DNA from: an uncultured Alistipes sp.
Lineage (GTDB): Bacteria; Bacteroidota; Bacteroidia; Bacteroidales; Rikenellaceae
Assembly: GCA_949283205.1 (NCBI GenBank)
Contig: CASDSD010000039.1
Span: 1 to 64,000 of the forward strand
DNA: 64,000 bases
Reading direction: 5' to 3'
Shown here: piece after piece, positions 41,486 to 49,664 of the stretch
How positions within the stretch are numbered: the stretch's first letter is position 1
Layout of the letters: the number at the start of each line of letters is the position of its first letter
Made by a program: the position numbers and the translations under genes
The notes under the pieces: generated by a model
What the model saw: only the letters and a program-made list of their open reading frames with translations
Database searches by the model: none
Told to the model about the DNA's origin: nothing

Positions 41486-42234
41486 AGCGTAATGTCGTTA
41501 ATTGTTCACGGTATTTGTGCTTCACACATCTTGTCGAGTGCAAAATTAGTGAAAATTCTTAATAATGTGCATTTATATACGATATTTTCGACATTTTTAC
41601 GCATAAAAATTGTCGTTAGGATCTATTGCGAATGCTTTGCCGGAGCTATGTGTTTGGTAGAGTGCCGATTTTGTACGCTTTGGCGCGGGGGTGCATGCGA
41701 ACTCTCTCTCCCGCGGGGCCTTTCGATGCGGAGCCGTTGCGAGATGGGTGCATTTGTAAAATGTTTTTACCGTCGTGTCCTTTTTGGTGTGGCTGCAGTA
41801 GGGTCTGAAAGGTGATGGAACGCTGTTTTTGTCATGTGCGGTCTTCATGGCAGGCGTTCGGCATGCCAATGGCGGCGCAAATGTTACGGCTGACGGACTG
41901 ATGACAAATTGTAAAGCGAAGGTTAAATTTTTATGAATTTTTATGCGTTATGGCCTTCCGGAGCTGCAGCGGCTGCTCGCGTGGGTGTGAAAACGCTCAT
42001 TCGGGGCGCACGGACGGCGTCCCGATACCGGATATTGCTGCCTTTATGTCGGGTTGAACCTTGCGCGGAACAGCTTGTGCGGTGTCGGGGCTTATGATAT
42101 GTAACGCGTCCGGCATGCGGTTATATATTATAAGGTAAATTCGTTTATGATGCCTGCATCGGCACCGAAAAACAGCTCCGGAAAGTCGTAAAACGGCGAT
42201 TTGTGCGGTTGTATGGCACTTTTTTTGTCGAATA
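41486..42234. other. Long intergenic region upstream of the thrBC leader
   Basis: About 750 bp are without a supported gene. Small frames have no recognisable similarity or start context. A possible -10 for malic enzyme, TAATTTTG on the minus strand (41548-41541), lacks a good -33. The region has lower GC than its surroundings and short A/T-rich direct repeats (TTTTTATGAATTTTTATG near 41930). I see nothing else in it. Confidence 0.55.
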
Positions 42235-42266
42235 TTTGGTGGTTAAGGATTTTTATCGTATACTTG
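42235..42266 (+). promoter_or_regulatory. Promoter of the threonine leader-thrB-thrC unit
   Basis: TTTG (42235-42238), exactly 20 bp, then TATACTTG (42259-42266), one mismatch from consensus. The leader peptide ATG is 24 bp further on. Confidence 0.75.
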
Positions 42267-42290
42267 CATTCGAAAAACCTGCCGAATGCT

Positions 42291-42440
42291 ATGGGAGTAT
42301 GTTTTGACATAACGACGATTTTTGCTGCTGCGATTTCTATCGTTGCCGTTGCTGTCATTAACATTACCATTATAGCTGTCGGTACGGGTATCGGTACCGG
42401 TACCACCCCTGTGGGGGTAGGAGTTCATATTTGCCGATAG
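42291..42440 (+). CDS. Ile/Thr/Val-rich leader peptide (putative thrBC attenuator)
   Basis: The 49-codon frame from ATG 42291 to TAG 42438-42440 encodes a peptide beginning MGVCFDITTIFAAAISIVA. It has 10 Ile, 7 Thr and about 10 Val, clustered (VINITIIAVGTGIGTGTT). The composition recalls the thr leader peptide of enterobacteria, in which ribosome stalling at Thr and Ile codons controls attenuation. It lies 24 bp after a canonical promoter and 139 bp before thrB, and is followed by competing hairpins. The full frame is open further upstream, across the promoter, which I take as chance. Confidence 0.6.
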   Translation: MGVCFDITTIFAAAISIVAVAVINITIIAVGTGIGTGTTPVGVGVHICR

Positions 42441-42441
42441 A

Positions 42442-42478
42442 GCGCGTTGGATCCGCGCAGTTCCGCCAAGGTCGCGGA
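42442..42478 (+). promoter_or_regulatory. Mutually exclusive hairpins of a probable attenuator
   Basis: Hairpin A pairs GCGCG (42442-42446) with CGCGC (42454-42458). Hairpin B pairs TCCGCG (42452-42457) with CGCGGA (42473-42478) and is followed by GATCGAATTTTCAATTT. The two share 42454-42457, so only one can form. B would be a weak terminator. Confidence 0.45.
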
Positions 42479-42579
42479 GATCGAATTTTCAATTTCACAG
42501 TTTACATTTTACAAATTTCAGCCCGCCGACGTTGTGTGCGCGTATGTGTCATGCCGCGGCGTGCAAAACAGATAACATC

Positions 42580-43530
42580 ATGAATGCAATGAAACAGATA
42601 CGTGTCTTCGCTCCCGCCTCGGTGGCCAACATGGGATGCGGATTCGATATAATGGGAATGACGCTCGATGCCGTAGGCGATGTGCTCAAGGTCGAGGCCG
42701 AGGAGGGCGACGGGGTCATGGACGGCATCAAAATCGAGAACCGCAGCGCGGCCGAACTGCCCGAGGATCCCGAGCGCAATGTCATCACGCCTGCCCTGCG
42801 GGCCTTTATGTCCGTATATGGGGCTCCGCTCTCGGTCAAGGTGACTGTCGAGAGCAAGATCGCCCCGGGCAGCGGCATAGGGTCGAGCGCCGCCTCGTCG
42901 GCCGCGGCCGTCTACGGGCTGAACGAACTGCTCGGACGTCCCTTTTCGGAGGAGGAGCTGGTGTCGTTCGCCATGGAGGGCGAGAAACTCATCAGCGGCG
43001 GCACGCCGCATGCCGACAACGTGGGTCCGTCGCTGTTGGGCGGAGTGGTCCTGCTGCGCGGCTACGAGCCTCTGGATGTGGTGCGTCTGCCCGTGCCGGA
43101 GCGTTTCTGCTGCACCGTGGCGCATCCCGATATCATGGTCAGCACGCGCGAGGCCCGCGCCGTATTGCCGCGTGAGATACCGTTGCGCAGCGCCGTGAGC
43201 CAGTGGGGCAATGTCGGGGGGCTGGTGGCCGGGCTCATGCTTGGCGATGTGGAGCTCGTCGGCCGCTCGATGCGCGACGTGGTTGCCGAGCCGCACCGCA
43301 AGCGTTTTATCCCTGGCTTCGACGAGATGCGCGATGCCGTCCTCGAGGCGGGGGCGCTGGCAATGAATATCTCGGGCGCAGGCCCGTCGGTATTCGCCCT
43401 CTCGTCGGACATGGAGACGGCGGCGCGCGTGGGAGAGGTGATGAAGCGCCACTTCGGGGTGCGCGGCATAGCGTCGGACATATATGTGTCGAAGGTGTCG
43501 AACCGCGGCGCACGGGTGTTGAACGATTAA
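42580..43530 (+). CDS. thrB: Homoserine kinase
   Basis: This GHMP-family kinase phosphorylates homoserine for threonine synthesis. The 316-aa protein opens with VFAPASVANMGCGFD (motif I). It contains the Gly/Ser-rich ATP loop APGSGIGSSAASSAAAVYG (motif II) and the C-terminal NISGAGPSVFAL (motif III). The start is the ATG at 42580; an upstream extension has no family resemblance. thrC starts 16 bp after the stop. thrA (aspartokinase/homoserine dehydrogenase), often the first gene of this operon in related bacteria, is not adjacent here. Confidence 0.94.
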   Translation: MNAMKQIRVFAPASVANMGCGFDIMGMTLDAVGDVLKVEAEEGDGVMDGIKIENRSAAELPEDPERNVITPALRAFMSVYGAPLSVKVTVESKIAPGSGIGSSAASSAAAVYGLNELLGRPFSEEELVSFAMEGEKLISGGTPHADNVGPSLLGGVVLLRGYEPLDVVRLPVPERFCCTVAHPDIMVSTREARAVLPREIPLRSAVSQWGNVGGLVAGLMLGDVELVGRSMRDVVAEPHRKRFIPGFDEMRDAVLEAGALAMNISGAGPSVFALSSDMETAARVGEVMKRHFGVRGIASDIYVSKVSNRGARVLND

Positions 43531-43546
43531 TGCGCGTGCGGAGGAT

Positions 43547-44833
43547 ATGAAGTATTACAGTACCAGAGACACGGGCCGCCGGCATCCGCATGCGCTGGCC
43601 GAGGCTGCATTCATAGGATTGGCCCCCGACGGGGGACTGTTCGTGCCCGAACGCATCCCGCAGGTTGATATGGCGTGCGTGGAGCGTCTTGCGGAGCGGT
43701 CGTATGCCGATATGGCGGCATATGTTGCGGGACTTATCATGGACGATCTCGATGCCGACATGCTCTCCGGGGCGGTACATGCGGCATACGACTTCCCGAT
43801 CCGCCTGCACGATATCGGGGAGGGACACTACACGCTGGAGCTGTTCCACGGACCCACATTCGCCTTCAAGGACTTCGGGGCGCGATTCATGGGGCGCATA
43901 GCGGGGCTGCTCAACGGCGGGCGCGAGCTGACGGTCCTGGCGGCGACGTCGGGCGATACGGGCAGCGCCGTGGCGCATGGCTTCCTCGGTGTGGAGGGTG
44001 TGCGCGTGGTGATACTCTACCCCTCGGGCAAGGTGAGCCCGTTGCAGGAGGCGCAGATGACCACCATAGGCGGTAATATCTGCCCGTTGCGCGTGGACGG
44101 CACCTTCGACGACTGCCAGAGGCTGGTGAAGGAGATGTTCGGCGATGCGGAGCTGCGCAGTCGCATGCGTATCACCTCGGCCAACTCGATAAACCTGCTG
44201 CGGTGGCTGCCGCAGGCGTTCTATTATTTCTACGGATGGACGGCGTGGCGCCGTGCGACCGGGGGCAAGACTCCCGATATCGTTGTCCCGAGCGGGAACT
44301 ACGGAAACCTTGCCGCCGGCATGCTGGCGCGCCGGATGGGTTTGCCCGTGCGGCGGTTCGTCGCTGCGTCGAACGCCAACGACGTGGTGCCGGAGTTCCT
44401 GCGCACGAGAGAGTACCGCCCGCGGCCGTCGGTGCGTACGGTGGCCAATGCGATGGATGTGGGGGCGCCGAGCAACTTCGAACGTATGGTGTGGCTCTAC
44501 GGGGGCGACATGGAGGCCATGCGCCGCGACCTGTGCGGCTATTCGTGCGGCGATGACGAAATCCTTGCGCTGATTGCCGAACAGAAGGCGCGTTTCGGAT
44601 ATGTCTCCGATCCTCACAGCGCCGTGGGTTACGGTGCGGCCAAGGCGCTCGGGGTTGACGGTTTCTGGCTCTCGACGGCGCATGCCGCCAAGTTCGGCGA
44701 CGTGATAGCGCGTGCGACGGGGGTTGAGCCTCCGCTGCCGGAGGCGTTGGCCGCGGCCATGGGAAAGGTGCGCCATGCGGTGGATATCGCTGCCGAGGCG
44801 GGCGCACTTAAGGAGTATCTGCTGTCGATGTGA
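43547..44833 (+). CDS. thrC: Threonine synthase
   Basis: This PLP enzyme converts O-phosphohomoserine to threonine. The 428-aa protein has an N-terminal YYSTRDTGRRHPHALAEAAFIG-type domain, split here by normal family composition. The PLP-binding Lys is in FHGPTFAFKDFGARFMG. The phosphate-binding TSGDTGSAVAHGF motif is present, as is the later PSGNYGNLAAGMLARRMG. It is translated closely after thrB, and both are probably controlled by the leader at 42291-42478. No clear terminator follows. Confidence 0.94.
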   Translation: MKYYSTRDTGRRHPHALAEAAFIGLAPDGGLFVPERIPQVDMACVERLAERSYADMAAYVAGLIMDDLDADMLSGAVHAAYDFPIRLHDIGEGHYTLELFHGPTFAFKDFGARFMGRIAGLLNGGRELTVLAATSGDTGSAVAHGFLGVEGVRVVILYPSGKVSPLQEAQMTTIGGNICPLRVDGTFDDCQRLVKEMFGDAELRSRMRITSANSINLLRWLPQAFYYFYGWTAWRRATGGKTPDIVVPSGNYGNLAAGMLARRMGLPVRRFVAASNANDVVPEFLRTREYRPRPSVRTVANAMDVGAPSNFERMVWLYGGDMEAMRRDLCGYSCGDDEILALIAEQKARFGYVSDPHSAVGYGAAKALGVDGFWLSTAHAAKFGDVIARATGVEPPLPEALAAAMGKVRHAVDIAAEAGALKEYLLSM

Positions 44834-45033
44834 TCGTGCGTGCGGAGCGCATGTCCGCGGGGCGGAGATCGCGGTCCGGAGTGTGCCGGTATCCTGTCCG
44901 ATATGCTGTCACAGGCTGTCGAAGAGGGTGCCGGCACCGTTGTTTGTGCCTGTCGCGGCGTGTCGCGAGGGCGATTTATTCGCTTTATCTGCAATATTTT
45001 TGGCCGAAGGATGGTGGAGTGAAAAAATATTGC

Positions 45034-45041
45034 TATCTTTG
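45034..45041 (+). promoter_or_regulatory. -10 element for rplM-rpsI
   Basis: A perfect TATCTTTG (45034-45041) lies 59 bp ahead of rplM. A -33 TTTG at the correct distance is not present, so this is a partial match. Confidence 0.5.
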
Positions 45042-45099
45042 CGCACCCGTAAAGTGCGGGATGGATTACAAACAACAAGTATTAACTAAACGTAACAAG

Positions 45100-45555
45100 A
45101 TGGATTCAAGAAGTTACAAGACTATCTCGTTGAACGCCGGCACGGTCCAGAAGGATTGGTACGTGATCGACGCCACCAACGAGGTACTGGGACGTCTTGC
45201 ATCGCAGGTGGCTAAGATCCTCCGAGGCAAGAACAAGCCCGGGTACACCCCTCACGTCGATTGCGGTGACTATGTCATCGTCATCAACGCCGAGAAGGTG
45301 AAGCTCACGGGCAACAAGATGACCGACAAGGTCTACACGCGGCACACGGGATATCCGGGCGGACAGCGTTTCGCGACTCCGGCCGACTATCTGGGCAAAC
45401 GCCCCGAGTTCGTGATCGAGCACGCGGTAAAGGGTATGCTTCCCAAGACTCGTCTGGGAGAGGCAATCATCAAGAATTTGAAGGTCTATGCGGGCGCCGA
45501 GCATCCTCACGCCGCACAGAACCCCAAGGAAATTAAGTTAAACGAGATTAAGTAG
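45100..45555 (+). CDS. rplM: 50S ribosomal protein L13
   Basis: The 151-aa L13 is an early-assembling large-subunit protein. The N-terminus SYKTISLNAGTVQKDWYVID, the central HVDCGDYVIVINAEKVKLTG, TGYPGG and VKGMLPK are all family landmarks. The start is ATG 45100, matching the known N-terminus of Bacteroides L13; an in-frame ATG at 45061 would add 13 residues. rpsI follows 6 bp downstream, the usual L13-S9 pair. Confidence 0.96.
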   Translation: MDSRSYKTISLNAGTVQKDWYVIDATNEVLGRLASQVAKILRGKNKPGYTPHVDCGDYVIVINAEKVKLTGNKMTDKVYTRHTGYPGGQRFATPADYLGKRPEFVIEHAVKGMLPKTRLGEAIIKNLKVYAGAEHPHAAQNPKEIKLNEIK

Positions 45556-45561
45556 CAGAGT

Positions 45562-45948
45562 ATGGAAGTTGTAAACACCGTAGGTCGCCGTAAGGCCGCT
45601 GTCGCTCGCGTATACGTGAAGCCGGGTAATGGTAAGATTACAATCAACCACAAGGATCTCGAGGTCTATTTCCCCCTGAACATTCTCCAGTACGAGGTTA
45701 AGCAGCCGCTGATGGTAACCGACACGCTGGGCAGCTACGACGTTGAGATCAACCTCGACGGCGGCGGCATCAAGGGACAGGCCGAGGCCGCTCGCATGGG
45801 TATCGCCCGCGCATTGTGCGAGATCGATGCGGAGTTCCGTTCGGTACTGAAGAAGAACGGATTCCTGACGCGTGACTCACGCGAGGTTGAGCGTAAGAAG
45901 CCGGGTCAGCCGGGCGCACGCCGCAAGTTCCAGTTCAGTAAGCGTTAA
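45562..45948 (+). CDS. rpsI: 30S ribosomal protein S9
   Basis: The 128-aa S9 has [20 protein letters not shown] at the N-terminus, [19 protein letters not shown] in the middle, and the basic C-terminal tail [10 protein letters not shown] that reaches the P-site tRNA. It is translated 6 bp after rplM. The tail ends in the conserved SKR. The next gene, rpsB, lies 184 bp further on behind a leader. Confidence 0.97.
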   Translation: MEVVNTVGRRKAAVARVYVKPGNGKITINHKDLEVYFPLNILQYEVKQPLMVTDTLGSYDVEINLDGGGIKGQAEAARMGIARALCEIDAEFRSVLKKNGFLTRDSREVERKKPGQPGARRKFQFSKR

Positions 45949-46132
45949 ACCTTACCCGACCTGAATTTCGGCTTGGCACGACGCGGGTTTCAAATCTGTC
46001 GGACCGCCACTTGTATAATATTAAGGTATTACCGGCAAATTGCCCCGTCGCGGAAAACTTCTGGGATCGGCCGCAGGCCCCTACCGCGGGAGTTGAAGTA
46101 AAGAGAATAAAAATTAAAAACAGAAACAAAAA
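45949..46132 (+). other. Structured leader between rpsI and rpsB
   Basis: The 184-bp gap has several complementary GC-rich segments: GGCC-GCA-GGCC near 46072, and CCCGTCGCGG paired to CCGCGGG at the ends of that region. It is followed by an A-rich stretch before rpsB. It may be an S2-responsive leader as in other bacteria, but I cannot fold it here. Confidence 0.35.
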
Positions 46133-47005
46133 ATGTCACGTACAGATTTCAATACATTGTTGGATGCAGGCGTTCACTTCGGTCACCTGAAGCGCAAGTG
46201 GAACCCCAAAATGGCTCCCTACATCTTCATGGAGAAGAACGGCATCCATATCATAGATCTCCACAAGACCGTGGTCAAGCTCGATGAGGCAGCCGCCGCA
46301 TTGAAGCAGATCGCCAAGAGCGGCCGCCGTGTGCTGTTCGTCGCCACGAAGAAGCAGGCCAAGGAGATCGTAGCCGAAAAGGTTGCAACCGTCGGAATGC
46401 CTTACGTTACGGAGCGTTGGGCAGGCGGTATGCTTACAAACTTCCCCACGATACGTAAAGCCGTCAAGAAAATGGCCACCATCGACAAGATGCTTGGCGA
46501 CGGCACATTCGACAACTTCTCGAAGCGCGAGAAGCTCCAGATAGCACGTCAGCGTGCCAAGCTGGAGAAGAACCTCGGCTCCATAGCCGACCTGACGCGT
46601 CTTCCGGCCGCACTGTTCGTAATCGACGTGCAGAAGGAGGCCAATGCAGTCAAGGAGGCCAAGCGATTGAGCATCCCCGTCTTTGCCATGGTTGATACTT
46701 GTTGTGATCCGACAGACATAGATTACGTAATTCCGGCAAATGACGACGCAGCGAAGTCAATCGCTACCATCCTCGATGTAGTCTGCACGGCCATCGCCGA
46801 GGGCACCGAGGAGCGCAAGCTCGAGAAGGAGAAGGAGGCACAGGAGGCCGAGGCGGCAGCTCCCGCCAAGAAGGAGGGCAAGCCCCGCATCAAGAAGGCC
46901 GTACGTGCCGCTGTGGATGCCGAGGAGGAGGTCGTAGCCGATGTAGTGGCAGCTACGGAGGCCGCTGCGGCAGAGAATACCGAGGCTCCCGCCGATGCAG
47001 AGTAA
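46133..47005 (+). CDS. rpsB: 30S ribosomal protein S2
   Basis: The 290-aa S2 has the family N-terminus LLDAGVHFGHLKRKWNPKMAPYIF, the middle ERWAGGMLTNFPTIRKAV, and PAALFVIDVQKEANAVKEA. A C-terminal extension of about 60 residues after about 228 is Lys/Ala/Glu-rich and low in complexity (acidic end ENTEAPADAE), beyond the usual S2 length. tsf follows after 55 bp, the conserved rpsB-tsf order. Confidence 0.96.
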   Translation: MSRTDFNTLLDAGVHFGHLKRKWNPKMAPYIFMEKNGIHIIDLHKTVVKLDEAAAALKQIAKSGRRVLFVATKKQAKEIVAEKVATVGMPYVTERWAGGMLTNFPTIRKAVKKMATIDKMLGDGTFDNFSKREKLQIARQRAKLEKNLGSIADLTRLPAALFVIDVQKEANAVKEAKRLSIPVFAMVDTCCDPTDIDYVIPANDDAAKSIATILDVVCTAIAEGTEERKLEKEKEAQEAEAAAPAKKEGKPRIKKAVRAAVDAEEEVVADVVAATEAAAAENTEAPADAE

Positions 47006-47060
47006 CGGGCGGGCTACAGCCGAAGATAGTTTTTAACCTTTTAACAGAATCGAAAAGACT

Positions 47061-47891
47061 ATGGAAATAAAAGCAGCAGATGTAATGAAGCTCCGCAAGA
47101 TGACGGGCGCAGGCATGATGGACTGCAAGAAGGCTCTCATCGAGGCCGAGGGCGATTACGAGCGCGCCAAGGATATCATCCGCGAGAAGGGCAAACTGGT
47201 TGTGAGCAAGCGTGCCGACCGCAGCGCTACCGAGGGTGTGGTTGTCACGAAGATCGTCGGCACGAAGGCATATCTTCTGTGCCTGGCGTGCGAGACCGAC
47301 TTCGTTGCCCAGAATGCCGAGTTTGCGGCTTCGGCCAACGCCATCCTCGACATCGCCGTGAAGAACGACGCTGCCGACGCGGCTGCGCTGCTCGCCATCA
47401 AGAACGACGAGGGTCGTACCGTCGAGGAGATGGTGACCGAGAAGTCGGGTCAGACGGGCGAGAAGGTCGAACTGGCATACTATGGCCGTATCGAGGCTCC
47501 CTACTGCCACGCATACGTTCACTTCAACAAGAAGCTCGGCACCATTCTCGGCTTCAACAAGGAGGTGTCGGAGGAGGTTGCCCACACCGTTGCCATGCAG
47601 GCTACGGCCATGGCTCCCATCTCGATCGACGTGGACGACTGCCCCGCCGAGACGGTTGCTCATGAGAAGAGCATCGCCATGGAGCAGATGAAGCAGGATC
47701 CCAAGAACGCCAACAAGCCCGAGGCCATTCTCGAGAAGATCGCCGAGGGTAAGATGCGCAAGTTCTTCGAGGAGAACACGCTTCTGAACCAGACGCTGGT
47801 AGGCGAGAAGATCTCGATCCGCGAGTATATCAAGAATGCGGACAAGGATGCTACGGTAGTTGCCTACAAGCGTTTCGCACTGGAGGCATAA
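47061..47891 (+). CDS. tsf: Translation elongation factor Ts
   Basis: EF-Ts is the guanine-nucleotide exchange factor of EF-Tu. The N-terminal UBA-like domain contains VMKLRKMTGAGMMDCKKALIEAEGD-type features at residues 6-30, and the core domain has the exchange motif LACETDFVAQN (74-84). The 276-aa length is normal. It is cotranscribed with rpsB and ends at a strong terminator. Confidence 0.96.
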   Translation: MEIKAADVMKLRKMTGAGMMDCKKALIEAEGDYERAKDIIREKGKLVVSKRADRSATEGVVVTKIVGTKAYLLCLACETDFVAQNAEFAASANAILDIAVKNDAADAAALLAIKNDEGRTVEEMVTEKSGQTGEKVELAYYGRIEAPYCHAYVHFNKKLGTILGFNKEVSEEVAHTVAMQATAMAPISIDVDDCPAETVAHEKSIAMEQMKQDPKNANKPEAILEKIAEGKMRKFFEENTLLNQTLVGEKISIREYIKNADKDATVVAYKRFALEA

Positions 47892-47910
47892 TTCGTTGCA
47901 TACATGTTGA

Positions 47911-47945
47911 AAACCCCTTGCGGCCGAGCCGCAAGGGGTTTTTGT
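47911..47945 (+). terminator. Terminator of rpsB-tsf
   Basis: A 15-bp perfect stem, AAAACCCCTTGCGGC (47911-47925) with GCCGCAAGGGGTTTT (47929-47943), and a 3-nt loop, followed by more T. Confidence 0.95.
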
Positions 47946-48075
47946 TTGCATGCCGGGGGGGCGGACGATGCTTATGACGTGGGGCGAGGCTCTTCGCGGA
48001 ATGGTCTTTTCGTTGCGGTTTTTGCCTTTTGAGATGCGGGCATGGTCTCGTGCGGCGAATTATGGCACGGCGGGC

Positions 48076-48106
48076 TTTGGTTATCCGGCGGGATTTTGTA
48101 ACTTTG
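48076..48106 (+). promoter_or_regulatory. Bacteroidetes primary-sigma promoter of the dipeptidase gene
   Basis: TTTG (48076-48079), 19 bp, then TAACTTTG (48099-48106), 41 bp before the ATG. Confidence 0.75.
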
Positions 48107-48147
48107 TTTTCGACATGTAATGTTTTTTCAGTCATAGCGAAATAATC

Positions 48148-49605
48148 ATGACTCTTAAGGATCTTGAACCTCGTCGGGTATGGATGGAGTTCGATGCCAT
48201 AACCCGTGTGCCGCGCCCGTCGAAGCGCGAAGGCCGAATTATTGAGTATCTGGTCGATTTTGCACGCCGTCACAGTCTCGAGTGGGAGCGTGACGATGCT
48301 GGAAATGTCGTTATGCGCATACCGGCCTCGGCCGGGTGCGAGGCGTCGCCTGCGGTGACGTTGCAGGCACATATGGACATGGTGTGCGAGAAGCGCGGCG
48401 ATGTGGAGTTCGATTTCGAGCGCGATCCGATCCGTACGCGCGTCGAGGATGGCTGGGTGCGTGCCGAGGGCACGACGCTGGGGGCGGATTGCGGTATCGG
48501 CATGGCGGCGGCATTGGCGCTGCTGCTGGATCCTCCCGCGGAGCACGGGCCTCTGGAGGCGCTCTTTACGGTGGACGAGGAGACGGGACTTACGGGGGCC
48601 TTCAACCTCGGCGAGGGGATGATCGGCGGCAAGTACCTTATAAACCTCGATTCGGAGGACGAGGGCGAGATATTTATCGGTTGCGCGGGCGGTGTGGATA
48701 CCGTAGCGACGTTGGCGTGCGACCGTGAGGCGGCGCCTGCGGAATATTCGTTTTACCGTTTCGATGCCGCCGACATGCTTGGCGGGCACTCGGGCGACGA
48801 CATAGACAAGGGCCGCGCCAACTCGGTGAAGGTGGCGGCGCGTTTCGTTGCGGCGGCGGCCGCAGGGTGCGGGGCGCGTCTGGCGCGTATCGAGGGCGGG
48901 AACCTGCGCAATGCCATCCCGCGCGAGTCGTATGCCGTCGTTGGCGTAGCTGCGGATCGTGGGGATGATCTGAAGGAGCTGTTCGACCGTTTTGCCGCCG
49001 AGGTGAAGGCCGAATATCATGTTGCGGAGCCGCGTATGCGCTTGTCGTTGGCGGCTGCGGAGACTCCCGCAAGTGTATTCAGCGAGGCGTCGCAACGTGC
49101 GCTTACGGATGCGCTTATGGGTGTGGCGTGCGGCGTTATCGCCATGTCGCAGACGGTGAAGGGCCTTGTCGAGACCTCGACGAATCTGGCTTCGGTCAAG
49201 GAGCCCGAGGCGGGACGTGTGGTCATTACCACGTCGCAGCGTTCGTCGGTCGACAGTGCCAAGGTGTATGCCATGTCGATGGTCGAGTCGGTCTTCCGTC
49301 TTGCGGGGGCCGTGGTGGAGCATTCGGACGGGTATCCGGGCTGGACGCCGAATCCCGATTCTCTGCTGCTGCGGCGTACCGTGGAGAGCTACTGCACGCT
49401 TTTCGGTACCGAGCCGAAGGTGCGGGCCATACATGCGGGTCTGGAGTGCGGCCTCTTCCTCGAGAAGTATCCCCATCTGGAGATGGTGTCGTTCGGACCG
49501 ACGCTGCGCGGCGTCCATTCGCCCGACGAGAGGCTCGAGATCGCCTCGGTGGACAAGTTCTGGCGTCTGCTGCGCGAAGTGGTTGCGGCCGTGGTGCGCG
49601 AGTAG
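48148..49605 (+). CDS. pepD: Aminoacyl-histidine dipeptidase (M20 family)
   Basis: This cytosolic zinc dipeptidase cleaves Xaa-His and other dipeptides. The 485-aa protein has the M20 landmarks: VTLQAHMDMVCEK with the first metal His/Asp, TTLGADCGIGMAAALAL, DEETGLTGAF with the catalytic Glu, and INLDSEDEGEIFIG with another metal Asp. A lid/dimerisation domain follows (about 205-385), then the C-terminal His in RAIHAGLECGLF. Length and architecture match PepD. It has its own promoter; the rhamnosidase gene follows 59 bp later. Confidence 0.93.
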   Translation: MTLKDLEPRRVWMEFDAITRVPRPSKREGRIIEYLVDFARRHSLEWERDDAGNVVMRIPASAGCEASPAVTLQAHMDMVCEKRGDVEFDFERDPIRTRVEDGWVRAEGTTLGADCGIGMAAALALLLDPPAEHGPLEALFTVDEETGLTGAFNLGEGMIGGKYLINLDSEDEGEIFIGCAGGVDTVATLACDREAAPAEYSFYRFDAADMLGGHSGDDIDKGRANSVKVAARFVAAAAAGCGARLARIEGGNLRNAIPRESYAVVGVAADRGDDLKELFDRFAAEVKAEYHVAEPRMRLSLAAAETPASVFSEASQRALTDALMGVACGVIAMSQTVKGLVETSTNLASVKEPEAGRVVITTSQRSSVDSAKVYAMSMVESVFRLAGAVVEHSDGYPGWTPNPDSLLLRRTVESYCTLFGTEPKVRAIHAGLECGLFLEKYPHLEMVSFGPTLRGVHSPDERLEIASVDKFWRLLREVVAAVVRE

Positions 49606-49664
49606 GATGCGATATTGCGATTGTGCGTAAGATGAGATTGTAGAGAAGCAGAAAACAGTTCGGT

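Noticed and set aside
41597..41869. 90-codon minus-strand frame in the long intergenic region
   Set aside because: No promoter, no recognisable motif and a Pro/Thr/Lys-rich composition consistent with chance.
42201..42290. N-terminal extension of the threonine leader frame
   Set aside because: It would overlap the well-matched promoter at 42235-42266, so the ATG at 42291 is the plausible start.
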